A stretch of DNA of 8,943 bases, taken from the NCBI GenBank assembly GCA_002298965.1, contig DBMN01000216.1, positions 818 through 9,760 on the forward strand. Direction: 5' to 3'. The notes beneath the pieces are model-generated. The model saw only the letters and a list, made by a program, of their open reading frames with translations. It had not been told where the DNA came from and made no database searches. The stretch's first letter is position 1; every line of letters starts with the position of its first letter. The DNA comes from Rhizobiales bacterium UBA697. GTDB lineage: Bacteria > Pseudomonadota > Alphaproteobacteria > Rhizobiales > Ancalomicrobiaceae. The position numbers were made by a program, and so were the translations under genes. Below are positions 1 through 7,127 of the stretch, piece by piece.

Positions 1-1
1 C

Positions 2-1504
2 ACCGCCGGTGGCGGCATCACCGCGGGCCAGAACGGTCTGGCCATCGCCGGCGACTACATGTCGGCCGCCTCGTTCCTCGGCATCACCGGTCTGGTCTAC
101 GGTTCGGGCTACGACGGCCTGATCTTCTCGGTGGGCTGGCTGGTCGGCTGGCCGATCGTGACCTTCCTGGTCGCCGAACAGCTGCGCAACCTCGGCAAGT
201 TCACCTTCGCCGACGTCGCCTCGTTCCGCTTCGCCCAGACCCCGATCCGCACGCTCGCGGCCTGCGGCTCGCTGGTCACCGTGGCCTTCTATCTGATCGC
301 GCAGATGGTCGGCGCCGGCAAGCTGATCCAGATCCTGTTCGGCCTGCCCTACCTCTGGGCCGTCATGATCGTCGGCGTGCTGATGATCGTCTACGTCACC
401 TTCGGCGGCATGACCGCCACCACGTGGGTGCAGATCATCAAGGCCTGCCTGCTGCTCGGCGGCGCCAGCTTCATGGCTCTCATGGTCATGATCAAGTTCG
501 GCTTCTCGCCGGAGGCGCTGTTCAAGGCGGCCGTCGACATCCATCCCAAGCATGCGGCGATCATGGGCCCCGGCTCGCTGATCTCCGATCCGATCTCGGC
601 GATTTCGCTCGGCATGGCGCTGATGTTCGGCACCGCCGGTCTGCCGCACATCCTGATGCGCTTCTTCACCGTGAAGGACGCCAAGGCCGCTCGCAAGTCC
701 GTGTTCTATGCCACCGGCTTCATCGGCTACTTCTACATCCTGACCTTCATCATGGGCTTCGGCGCCATCGCGCTGATCGCCGGCAACGGCGTCCCGACCG
801 CCAACCCGTTCATGGACCAGTCCCTGGTCGCGGCGGGCAAGGACGTGATCGCGTCCATCAAGGGCGGCTCCAACATGGCGGTCATGCATCTGGCCAACGC
901 GGTCGGCGGCGAATACTTCCTCGGCTTCATCGCCGCGATCGCCTTCGCCACCATCCTGGCCGTCGTCTCGGGCCTCGCCCTCGCCGGCGCCTCGGCCATC
1001 TCCCACGACCTCTACGCCTCGGTGTTCCGTCGCGGCCGGGTCAACGAGATCGACGAGATGCGCGTCTCCAAGATGGCGTCGGTCGGCCTCGGCATCCTCG
1101 CCGTCGGCCTCGGCATCGCCTTCGAGAACCAGAACGTCGCCTACATGGTCGGTCTCGCCTTCGCGGTCGCCGCGTCGTGCAACTTCCCGGTCCTGCTCAT
1201 GTCGGTGTTCTGGAAGGGCATGACCACCCGTGGCGCCTTCATCGGCGGCTTCCTCGGCCTCTTCGCGGCCGTGGGTCTGGTCGTCACCGGCCCGACCGTG
1301 TGGGTCAAGATCCTCGGCAACGCCGCGGCTCTGCAGCCCTACGACAACGTCGCGATCTTCTCGATGCCCATCGCCTTCATCGGCATCTGGATCTTCTCGC
1401 TGCTCGACGGTTCGGCCCGGGCGCAGGAAGACAAGGACGGCTTCGAGGCTCAGTACATCCGCTGCCAGACCGGCATCGGTGCGTCGGGCGCCGCCTCGCA
1501 CTGA
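2..1504 (+). CDS. actP: ActP-like sodium:solute (acetate) symporter, 5' end missing
   Basis: Sodium:solute symporter family (SSS) permease of the inner membrane. The ActP branch imports acetate and other short monocarboxylates with a cation. The frame is open from base 2 and has no start inside the window. By comparison with E. coli ActP (about 549 residues), roughly 65-70 N-terminal residues are missing and 500 are seen. The first visible ATG (59) lies inside the conserved block GDYMSAASF (visible residues 17-25), so it is not the start. Other ActP-like blocks are LVGWPI, FADVASFR, LIAQMVGAGKLI, FGGMTATTWVQIIKA, FGTAGLPHILMRFFTV, YFYILTF, FATILAVVSGLALAGAS, SHDLYA, FENQNVAYMVGLAFAVAAS and the C-terminal QYIRCQTG. 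Many hydrophobic helices are present, as expected of this 13-helix family. A DUF485/YjcH-type small partner gene may lie just upstream, out of view. Family assignment is very secure; acetate as substrate is inferred from similarity. Confidence 0.93.
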   Translation, partial: TAGGGITAGQNGLAIAGDYMSAASFLGITGLVYGSGYDGLIFSVGWLVGWPIVTFLVAEQLRNLGKFTFADVASFRFAQTPIRTLAACGSLVTVAFYLIAQMVGAGKLIQILFGLPYLWAVMIVGVLMIVYVTFGGMTATTWVQIIKACLLLGGASFMALMVMIKFGFSPEALFKAAVDIHPKHAAIMGPGSLISDPISAISLGMALMFGTAGLPHILMRFFTVKDAKAARKSVFYATGFIGYFYILTFIMGFGAIALIAGNGVPTANPFMDQSLVAAGKDVIASIKGGSNMAVMHLANAVGGEYFLGFIAAIAFATILAVVSGLALAGASAISHDLYASVFRRGRVNEIDEMRVSKMASVGLGILAVGLGIAFENQNVAYMVGLAFAVAASCNFPVLLMSVFWKGMTTRGAFIGGFLGLFAAVGLVVTGPTVWVKILGNAAALQPYDNVAIFSMPIAFIGIWIFSLLDGSARAQEDKDGFEAQYIRCQTGIGASGAASH

Positions 1505-1850
1505 GTTCGATCCCGGACCGGGGCGGTCTCCGCTCCGGTCCACCTTCCGGCGGTCGGGCTCCCCGATCGTCCGAGTTCCGAACGGCCGGGCGCTCGAGAG
1601 GGCTTCCGGCCGTTCGTGCCTCGATCGGGGCGGGAAGAGGGGCCCGTCCGGATCGCCGGTCGACGACGCGGCTGCGTCGGGCGTCCGGACAGCGAAGGAT
1701 CGCGGCCCGCCGGCCCCGATCGTGCGACGGCGTCTTCGGCGCGGTCGCGGCGCGGCGATCGGGATGCCGCCGCCATCCACCTCACGGCCCGCGGCCCGCG
1801 GGCAACGATCATGCGCGGCGTCCGTCGGCGTCGCGATCGCCCGGTGACCC
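1505..1850. other. 346-base GC-rich spacer with nested hairpins; no gene seen
   Basis: No reading frame here looks like a protein; open frames across it are GC-driven shadows with Arg/Ser/Pro-rich translations. Besides the hairpin at 1515-1541, 1561-1569 pairs perfectly with 1622-1630 (9 bp). Enclosed in that, 1579-1589 pairs perfectly with 1606-1616 (11 bp, 16-nt loop). A weaker nested pair follows: 1646-1651 with 1685-1690, enclosing 1664-1669 with 1674-1679. From 1700 to 1850 I see no clear promoter, although one for the 1851 gene would be expected here. It could be a processed 3' UTR, an attenuator or a small RNA; the sequence does not decide. Confidence 0.5.
1515..1541 (+). terminator. 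strong hairpin just after actP, probable terminator
   Basis: Ten bases after the actP stop, 1515-1526 can pair with 1530-1541 to give 12 base pairs (one G-T) around a TCT triloop. The stem is almost all G/C. No T-run follows, so it is not a textbook intrinsic terminator. It may work with Rho or protect the 3' end of the mRNA. The position supports a 3'-end role. Confidence 0.5.
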
Positions 1851-3665
1851 ATGCCCAGATCCTTCGATACCAAGAGCGCGCCCTTCGATCGCCTGAGCGA
1901 GGCGGAGGCGGCCGAACTCGTCGCCTCCCTCGACATCGGCTACTGGCCGGAAGGCGAGACCATCCTGTCGCGCGGCGCGGCGTCCGAGCACTATCACGTC
2001 GTCCTCAAGGGCGCGGTGGAAGAGCACGACGACGACGAACACGTGGTGGCGGTGCTCGGTCCGAAGGAGACCTTCGGGGCCCGCGCCGTGGTCCACGGCG
2101 GCGCCGGCGCGCGCTACGTCGCCTGCGAGGAGACACTGACCTATCTGGTGCCGCGGGCGACGCTGCTCGACCTCATCCACCGCAATCCCGGTTTCGCCGC
2201 CTTCTTCTACCAGGACATCTCGCGCAAGCTCGCCGAGGCGTCCGCGAGCGACAAGGGCCAGGGGCTCGAGGGCGTCCTGCGCACCCGCATCTGCGAGGCG
2301 CGGTTGCGCCCGCCGGTCTTCATCGACGCCTCCGCGACGATCGAGGAGACCGAGCGGCGGATGACCGACACCGACACCAACAGCCTGCTGGTGCTCGGCG
2401 CCGATCAGGTCGGCATCGTGACGCGGACCAATCTGTCGAAGGCGGCGATCCTGTCGAAGCTGCCGCTGTCGACGCCGGTCGGCGAATGCACCAGCTGGAA
2501 CCTGATCACCGTCGGCGACGACGAGTTCGTCTTCGACGCGCTGATCACCATGACGCGCCACAACAAGCGGCGGCTGGTGGTGACGCGCGACGGCGACACC
2601 GTCGGCGTGCTCGAGGACATCGACATCCTCGGCCTCTTCGCCGGCAACTCGCAGCTGATCCCCGGCCGCATCGCCCGGGCGCGGTCGATCGACGATCTCG
2701 CCGGCGCGGCGGCCGACATCCAGTCCCAGGTCGAGCGGCTGCATCGCCAGGGCATCAAGGTCCACGACATCGCCGCGATCACCTCGGATCTCAACCGTCA
2801 TCTCTTCCGCAAGCTGTTCGAGATGATCGCACCGGAGAGCATCCGCGAGAGCGGTTGCCTGATGGTGATGGGTTCGGAGGGCCGCGGCGAGCAGACCGTG
2901 CGCACCGACCAGGACAACGGTCTTCTCCTGGCGAAGCCCGTGCCGGCGGAGGACCTCGAGCGGTTCCGCACCGAGTTCCAGGGCGCGCTCGCCCGGTTCG
3001 GCTTCCCGCCCTGTCCCGGCAACGTGATGGTGTCGAACCCGATCTGGTCGCAGACGCTCGACGACTTCCTCGTCCAGCTGAAGCGCTGGGTCCACCTGCC
3101 CGACGAAGACAGCCCGATGAATCTCGGCATCTTCTTCGACGCGGTGGCGGTGGCCGGCGACGCCGAGCTGCTGGCGAAGGCCAAGCGCGCCTTCATCGAG
3201 ATGATGGCGGGCGAGACCGCGGCGATCGCCCATTTCGCCAAGGCGATCGACCAGTTCCCGGGACCGGGCGGCATCGTCTCGTCGATCCTCGCCACCGTCG
3301 GCCGCGAGGAGGCGATCGACCTCAAGAAGTCGGGCACCTTCCCGATCGTCCACGGCATCCGCAGCCTCGCCATCGAGAAGGGGCTGACCCAGACCTCGAC
3401 GGTGGAGCGCATCCAGGCGATCACCGCGACGCATCTCTTCGACGAGACCTTCGCCCGCGACCTGACCGAGGCCTTCGGCTGGTTCGTGCAGCTGCGTCTG
3501 CGCTCGCAGCTCCGGGCGCATCTGGCGGGCACGACGGAGGGCGAATCGCTGCTGAGGCCGTCCGATCTGACGACGCTCGAGCGCGACCTGATGCGCGACG
3601 CGCTGCGGGTGGTGAAACAGTTCCGCGAGATCGTCCGCAACCACTTCAAGCTCGGCATGTTCTGA
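1851..3665 (+). CDS. cNMP-like/CBS/DUF294 nucleotidyltransferase-fold signalling protein (COG2905-like)
   Basis: Predicted cytoplasmic signal-transduction protein of 604 residues. The domain order fits COG2905: a cNMP-binding-like beta-roll (about 12-135), two CBS motifs (about 150-200 and 208-262) that may sense adenine nucleotides, a DUF294 GlnD-like nucleotidyltransferase domain (about 290-440), then the DUF294_C all-helical domain (about 455-600). The NTase signature is intact: G341-S342, then after ten residues D353-Q-D355-N, plus a candidate third carboxylate, D430, in IFFD. The cNMP phosphate-binding cassette is degenerate: FGA at 75-77 where FGE is usual, with R88 possibly retained, so cyclic-nucleotide binding is doubtful. 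The start is fixed by an in-frame TGA at 1845 with no earlier start after it; no good Shine-Dalgarno is visible. The exonuclease gene follows 10 bases after the stop and is probably translationally coupled. Homologues often sit beside ActP-like symporters. The reaction and target are unknown. Confidence 0.88.
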   Translation: MPRSFDTKSAPFDRLSEAEAAELVASLDIGYWPEGETILSRGAASEHYHVVLKGAVEEHDDDEHVVAVLGPKETFGARAVVHGGAGARYVACEETLTYLVPRATLLDLIHRNPGFAAFFYQDISRKLAEASASDKGQGLEGVLRTRICEARLRPPVFIDASATIEETERRMTDTDTNSLLVLGADQVGIVTRTNLSKAAILSKLPLSTPVGECTSWNLITVGDDEFVFDALITMTRHNKRRLVVTRDGDTVGVLEDIDILGLFAGNSQLIPGRIARARSIDDLAGAAADIQSQVERLHRQGIKVHDIAAITSDLNRHLFRKLFEMIAPESIRESGCLMVMGSEGRGEQTVRTDQDNGLLLAKPVPAEDLERFRTEFQGALARFGFPPCPGNVMVSNPIWSQTLDDFLVQLKRWVHLPDEDSPMNLGIFFDAVAVAGDAELLAKAKRAFIEMMAGETAAIAHFAKAIDQFPGPGGIVSSILATVGREEAIDLKKSGTFPIVHGIRSLAIEKGLTQTSTVERIQAITATHLFDETFARDLTEAFGWFVQLRLRSQLRAHLAGTTEGESLLRPSDLTTLERDLMRDALRVVKQFREIVRNHFKLGMF

Positions 3666-3670
3666 GGAGG
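3665..3670 (+). promoter_or_regulatory. ribosome binding site overlapping the upstream stop codon
   Basis: AGGAGG lies 5 bases before the exonuclease ATG and shares its first A with the TGA stop (3663-3665) of the DUF294 gene. This is near-perfect anti-SD complementarity. The overlap suggests that ribosomes finishing the first gene re-initiate on the second, giving coupled production of the two proteins. Confidence 0.85.
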
Positions 3671-3675
3671 CGGCG

Positions 3676-4347
3676 ATGTTCGACTGGGTGAGACGCCGCC
3701 TCGACCTGATGCGGCTCCAGGACGAGCGCTGGCGGGTCCTCTTCGGCGAGGACCCTTCCGGCGAGGTGGTGTCGGTCGACTGCGAGACGACCGGCTTCGA
3801 CACGAGGAAGGACGACATCATCTCGATCTCGGCGATCCGCATCGCCGGCAACCGGATCCTGACGTCGCAGTCCTTCAACGCCTATGTGCGGCCGGAGGCG
3901 GAGATGCGGGCGGACGCCATCCGCGTCCACCAGTTGCGCGCCAAGGACGTGGCGGACGCCCGGCCGATGCACGAGGTGCTGCCGGAGTTCCTCGACTTCC
4001 TCGGCGGGCGGCCGCTGGTCGGCTACTGGATCGACTACGACGCGGCGATGATCGGCCGCTACGTGAAGGACTACTACGGCTTCCGCCTGCCCAATCGGCG
4101 GATCGAGGTCTCCGGCCTCTACTACGAGCGCAAGTACGGCGATGCGCCGCAGGGTACCCAGATAGACCTCTCCTTCGCCGCCATCACCCGCGACCTGGGG
4201 CTCCGAACCCTGACGCTGCACGACGCCTTCAACGACGCGCTGACGGCCGCCGAGATGTATGTCCAGCTGAAGGAAATGCAGAGCCGCGGGGTGCGCATCG
4301 CGCGCGCCAAGACCCATGACGCGACGGCCGGAATCACCGCCGGATGA
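3676..4347 (+). CDS. DnaQ-like DEDDh 3'-5' exonuclease
   Basis: Protein of 223 residues in the DnaQ/RNase T exonuclease superfamily, which removes nucleotides from 3' ends with two metal ions. All catalytic positions are visible: Exo I VDCETTGFD with D35 and E37, Exo II around D122 in GYWIDYDAAM, and Exo III H182 and D187 in HDAFNDA. The H-x4-D spacing makes it DEDDh. An N-terminal stretch of about 30 residues rich in Arg and Trp precedes the fold. There is no polymerase or GIY-YIG extension, so it is a stand-alone nuclease and not clearly the Pol III epsilon subunit. It is probably co-transcribed with the DUF294 gene; this pair recurs beside ActP-type symporters in other proteobacteria (from memory). 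The hexapeptide QIDLSF (162-167) resembles a clamp-binding motif, but sits inside the fold. Ile163 uses ATA, rare in such GC-rich DNA. Substrate (DNA or RNA) is unknown. Confidence 0.9.
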   Translation: MFDWVRRRLDLMRLQDERWRVLFGEDPSGEVVSVDCETTGFDTRKDDIISISAIRIAGNRILTSQSFNAYVRPEAEMRADAIRVHQLRAKDVADARPMHEVLPEFLDFLGGRPLVGYWIDYDAAMIGRYVKDYYGFRLPNRRIEVSGLYYERKYGDAPQGTQIDLSFAAITRDLGLRTLTLHDAFNDALTAAEMYVQLKEMQSRGVRIARAKTHDATAGITAG

Positions 4348-4398
4348 CGGCGAAAAGCGTGACTTCCGCATTGCGGGACTTGCGTCCGGAAGCGGGAC

Positions 4399-4432
4399 GG
4401 GCGAAGGTCTTCGCCCCCGGTCGCATGACCGG
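4399..4432 (+). other. two adjacent small hairpins in the dnaN leader
   Basis: Between the exonuclease stop and dnaN, 4399-4405 pairs with 4410-4416 (7 bp, loop GGTC), and immediately afterwards 4417-4422 pairs with 4427-4432 (6 bp, loop GCAT). Both are perfect. There is no T-run, so they need not terminate transcription. They could act as a leader structure or a processing site for dnaN mRNA, or be chance in GC-rich DNA. Confidence 0.35.
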
Positions 4433-4492
4433 ACGGAATCCCTCCATCCGCGCATTTCGCGCGGGCCACAGCCGGACCTTCGGAACACATCG

Positions 4493-5641
4493 ATGAAAGT
4501 GACCGTCGAGCGCGCGCAGCTGGTGAAGTCCCTGACCCACGTCCATCGGGTCGTGGAGCGCCGCAACACCATCCCGATCCTCTCGAACGTCCTCCTGCGC
4601 GCCGAAGGCGGCGAGTTGAAGCTGAAGGCGACCGATCTCGACATCGAGATCTCCGAGGCCATTCCCGCGGTCGTGTCCGAGCCGGGCGCCACCACGGTGC
4701 CGGCGCACATGATCCACGACATCGTGCGCAAGCTGCCGGACGGCGCCCAGGTGGAACTCGCCACCCGTCCCGACGGCGCGACGCTCGACATCCGCTCGGG
4801 CCGGTCGAAGTTCTCGCTGCAGATGCTGCCGGAGAGCGACTTCCCCGACCTCACGGCCGGCACCTTCAGCCACACGTTCACGCTGGCGGCCGCCGATCTG
4901 AAGCGTCTGGTCGACCGCACCTGGTTCGCGATCTCCACCGAGGAGACGCGCTACTACCTCAACGGCATCTATTTCCACGCGGTGGAGAACGGCGGCGGGC
5001 TGAAGTTCCGCGCGGTCGCCACCGACGGCCACCGGCTGGCGCGCGCCGAGATCGAGGCGCCGCACGGCTCGGAGGATATGCCGGGCGTCATCGTGCCGCG
5101 CAAGACCGTCGGCGAGATCCAGAAGCTGGTCGAGGATCCCGAGGCCAAGGTCACGGTCGAGCTGTCCGACAGCAAGATCCGCCTGACCTTCCTCGGCAAG
5201 GACGGCGAGAACCCGTCGGTCGGCATCGTGCTGACGTCGAAGCTGATCGACGGCACCTTCCCCGACTACGGCCGCGTCATCCCGCAGGGCAACGACAAGC
5301 TGATGCGCGTCGACCGCGGCGAGTTCGCCACCGCCGTCGACCGCGTGTCCACGATTTCGTCCGAGCGCGGCCGTGCCGTGAAGCTGACGATGAGCGAGGG
5401 CAAGCTGGTGCTCTCCGTCACCAACCCGGACAGCGGTTCGGCGACGGAAGAACTGCCGGTCGAGTACGATCAGGAGACGCTCGACATCGGCTTCAACAGC
5501 CGCTACCTGCTCGACATCGCCGGTCAGCTCGAGACCGAGAGCGCGCTCTTCCGCTTCTCCGATCCGGGGTCGCCGACGCTCATCTCGGACGACGCCGAGC
5601 CCTCGACGGCGCTCTACGTCCTGATGCCGATGCGGGTGTGA
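4493..5641 (+). CDS. dnaN: DNA polymerase III beta subunit (sliding clamp)
   Basis: The beta sliding clamp is a ring-shaped dimer that encircles DNA and tethers Pol III and many repair proteins during replication. The 382-residue product matches bacterial DnaN throughout: N-terminus MKVTVERAQLVKSLTHV followed by VVERRNTIPILSNVLL, the block TRYYLNGIYFH, ATDGHRLARAE, FPDYGRVIP, FNSRYLLDI, and the invariant C-terminal YVLMPMR. Three clamp-fold domains of about 125 residues each are expected. The frame stays open back to 4316, overlapping the exonuclease gene, but family alignment clearly places the start at the ATG at 4493. The Shine-Dalgarno is weak (GGAA at 4482-4485). It is not next to dnaA or recF here, unlike the E. 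coli order. It may be partly co-transcribed with the exonuclease; the 145-base gap, with hairpins, may also hold its own promoter. It ends before a bidirectional terminator facing aroA. Confidence 0.97.
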   Translation: MKVTVERAQLVKSLTHVHRVVERRNTIPILSNVLLRAEGGELKLKATDLDIEISEAIPAVVSEPGATTVPAHMIHDIVRKLPDGAQVELATRPDGATLDIRSGRSKFSLQMLPESDFPDLTAGTFSHTFTLAAADLKRLVDRTWFAISTEETRYYLNGIYFHAVENGGGLKFRAVATDGHRLARAEIEAPHGSEDMPGVIVPRKTVGEIQKLVEDPEAKVTVELSDSKIRLTFLGKDGENPSVGIVLTSKLIDGTFPDYGRVIPQGNDKLMRVDRGEFATAVDRVSTISSERGRAVKLTMSEGKLVLSVTNPDSGSATEELPVEYDQETLDIGFNSRYLLDIAGQLETESALFRFSDPGSPTLISDDAEPSTALYVLMPMRV

Positions 5642-5664
5642 CGCCCGTCTCGCGGAACTCATGA

Positions 5665-5696
5665 AAACGGCCGGCGGAGCGATCCGCCGGCCGTTT
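5665..5696. terminator. bidirectional intrinsic terminator between dnaN and aroA
   Basis: 5665-5678 pairs perfectly with 5683-5696: 14 bp, loop GCGA. The stem has AAA at its left base and TTT at its right base; GAAAA on the left gives a T-run when read on the minus strand. It lies in the 91-base gap between convergent dnaN (+) and aroA (-), so it probably ends both transcripts. Confidence 0.88.
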
Positions 5697-5732
5697 CGCA
5701 TTGCGGGGTCGGGCCGATTTGGGCGCGGATGA

Positions 5733-7079
5733 TCACGCCTCGGCGAACCGGGCGCCGAGGCCCTCCATCAGGCCGCGGAAGGACGGGAAGGACGTCGCGA
5801 TCATGGCCGTGTCGTCGACCGTCACGGCCGCGTCGGCGGCCATCCCGAGGACCAGGAAGCTCATGGCGATGCGGTGGTCGAGGTGGGTCGCGACCCGCCC
5901 GCCGCCGATCTTCACGCCCGCCCTGCGGCCGGCGACGACGAGGCTCGTCTCGCCCTCGGTGCAGGCGATCGAATTCGCTTCGAGACCGCGGGCGACGGCG
6001 GCGAGGCGGTCGCTCTCCTTGACGCGCAGCTCCTCGAGCCCCTCCATCACCGTGGGGCCTTCGGCGAAGGCGGCGGCGATCGACAGGATCGGGTACTCGT
6101 CGATCATCGCCGGAGCGCGCTCCGGCGGCACCACGACGCCCTTCAGCTGCGAGGCCCGCACATGGACGTCGCCGATGCGCTCGCCGCCCGAGAGGCGCTC
6201 GTTCTCGATCGTCAGGTCCGCGCCCATCTCGATCAGCGTCTGGAAGAGGCCGGTGCGCAGCGGGTTCAAGAGCACGTTCTCGACGGTGACGTCGGAGCCG
6301 GGCACGATCAGGCCGGCGACGACGGCGAAGGCGGCCGACGACGGGTCGCCGGGGACGACGACGTGCTGCGCCTTCAGCTCCGGCCGGCCCTTCAGGCGGA
6401 TGACGCGGGCGCCGTCGGCGTCGATCTCGACCGAGAGCTCGGCGCCGAAGCCCTCGAGCATGCGCTCCGTGTGGTCGCGGGTGGCGACGGGTTCGATCAC
6501 CGTGGTGGTGCCGGCCGCGCCGAGGCCGGCGAGCAGCACCGCCGACTTCACCTGCGCCGAGGCCATCGGCACACGGTAGGTGATCGGCAGCAGGCTCTTC
6601 GGGCCGCGCAGCGTCAGCGGCAGGCGGTCGCCGGCGCGCGCGATCACCTCGACGCCCATGGCGCGCAGCGGATCGAGCACGCGGCCCATGGGACGGCGCG
6701 ACAGCGAGGCGTCGCCGACGAAGGTGGCGGCGATCGCATGGCCGCCGACGAGGCCCATGGTCAGGCGCGAGCCGGTGCCCGCATTGCCGAAGTCCAGCAC
6801 GCTCTCGGGCTCCAGGAGGCCGCCACAGCCGAGCCCGGAGACGCGCCAGGCGCCCTCGCCGTCGCGGGTGACCGTGGCGCCCAGCGCCGCCATGGCGCGG
6901 CCGGTCGCCAGCACGTCGTCGGCCTCGAGCAGGCCCTCGATGCGGGTCTCGCCGAGCGAAACCGCGCCGAACATCAGCGAACGATGCGAGATCGACTTGT
7001 CGCCGGGCACGCGAATCCGGCCTTTCAGGCTCGCGCCCGCGCGGGCGGAAAGCGGCATCGGCGTGGCGGCGTGGCTCAT
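5733..7079 (-). CDS. aroA: 3-phosphoshikimate 1-carboxyvinyltransferase (EPSP synthase), class II CP4-like
   Basis: Sixth enzyme of the shikimate pathway: joins phosphoenolpyruvate to shikimate-3-phosphate, making EPSP for chorismate and aromatic amino acids; cytoplasmic. The 448-residue product closely resembles Agrobacterium CP4 EPSPS from the N-terminal MSH onward. Visible active-site residues are K28 and S29 with R33 in GDKSISHRS, R129 in RRPMGR, D327 in MIDEYPIL, and K354, E355 and R358 in VKESDRL. Later CP4-like blocks are GETSLVV, ATHLDHRIAMSFLVLG and MIATSFPSF. Position G101 in FGNAGTG corresponds to CP4 Ala100, the residue known to exclude glyphosate, so that feature is absent here. 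The start is supported by GAGGA (7085-7089, minus strand) 5 bases upstream. The promoter must lie in the 181-base region shared with the divergent FYDLN gene; I cannot pick it out. cmk and rpsA, the usual downstream partners, are absent. Confidence 0.97.
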   Translation of the reverse strand: MSHAATPMPLSARAGASLKGRIRVPGDKSISHRSLMFGAVSLGETRIEGLLEADDVLATGRAMAALGATVTRDGEGAWRVSGLGCGGLLEPESVLDFGNAGTGSRLTMGLVGGHAIAATFVGDASLSRRPMGRVLDPLRAMGVEVIARAGDRLPLTLRGPKSLLPITYRVPMASAQVKSAVLLAGLGAAGTTTVIEPVATRDHTERMLEGFGAELSVEIDADGARVIRLKGRPELKAQHVVVPGDPSSAAFAVVAGLIVPGSDVTVENVLLNPLRTGLFQTLIEMGADLTIENERLSGGERIGDVHVRASQLKGVVVPPERAPAMIDEYPILSIAAAFAEGPTVMEGLEELRVKESDRLAAVARGLEANSIACTEGETSLVVAGRRAGVKIGGGRVATHLDHRIAMSFLVLGMAADAAVTVDDTAMIATSFPSFRGLMEGLGARFAEA

Positions 7080-7127
7080 GATCGTCCTCGTATCTCTCGC
7101 CCGGATCTCGTTCGGGCGCCCCTCCTA

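Noticed and set aside
1627..1642. Possible G-quadruplex
   Set aside because: Only three G-runs are present; a fourth suitably spaced run is missing.
424..1896. Long open frame (490 codons) overlapping actP in another frame
   Set aside because: Its translation is dominated by Arg, His and Pro, typical of a GC-rich shadow, whereas the actP frame matches a known family throughout.
1616..3691. Plus-strand 691-codon frame overlapping the DUF294 gene
   Set aside because: Arg-rich shadow translation with no motif; the other frame has intact NTase, CBS and cNMP-like domains.
1809..3878. Very long open frame (689 codons) on the minus strand opposite the DUF294 gene
   Set aside because: Antisense shadow caused by high third-position GC; composition is Asp/Glu/Arg/His-rich without recognisable motifs, and the plus-strand gene has clear domains.
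4316..4492. N-terminal extension of DnaN by 59 residues
   Set aside because: The extension overlaps the exonuclease gene, has no ribosome site and does not occur in DnaN proteins; ATG 4493 begins the conserved sequence.
3646..4938. Minus-strand frames opposite the exonuclease and dnaN
   Set aside because: Both sense genes are fully explained by conserved families; the antisense products show no family resemblance.
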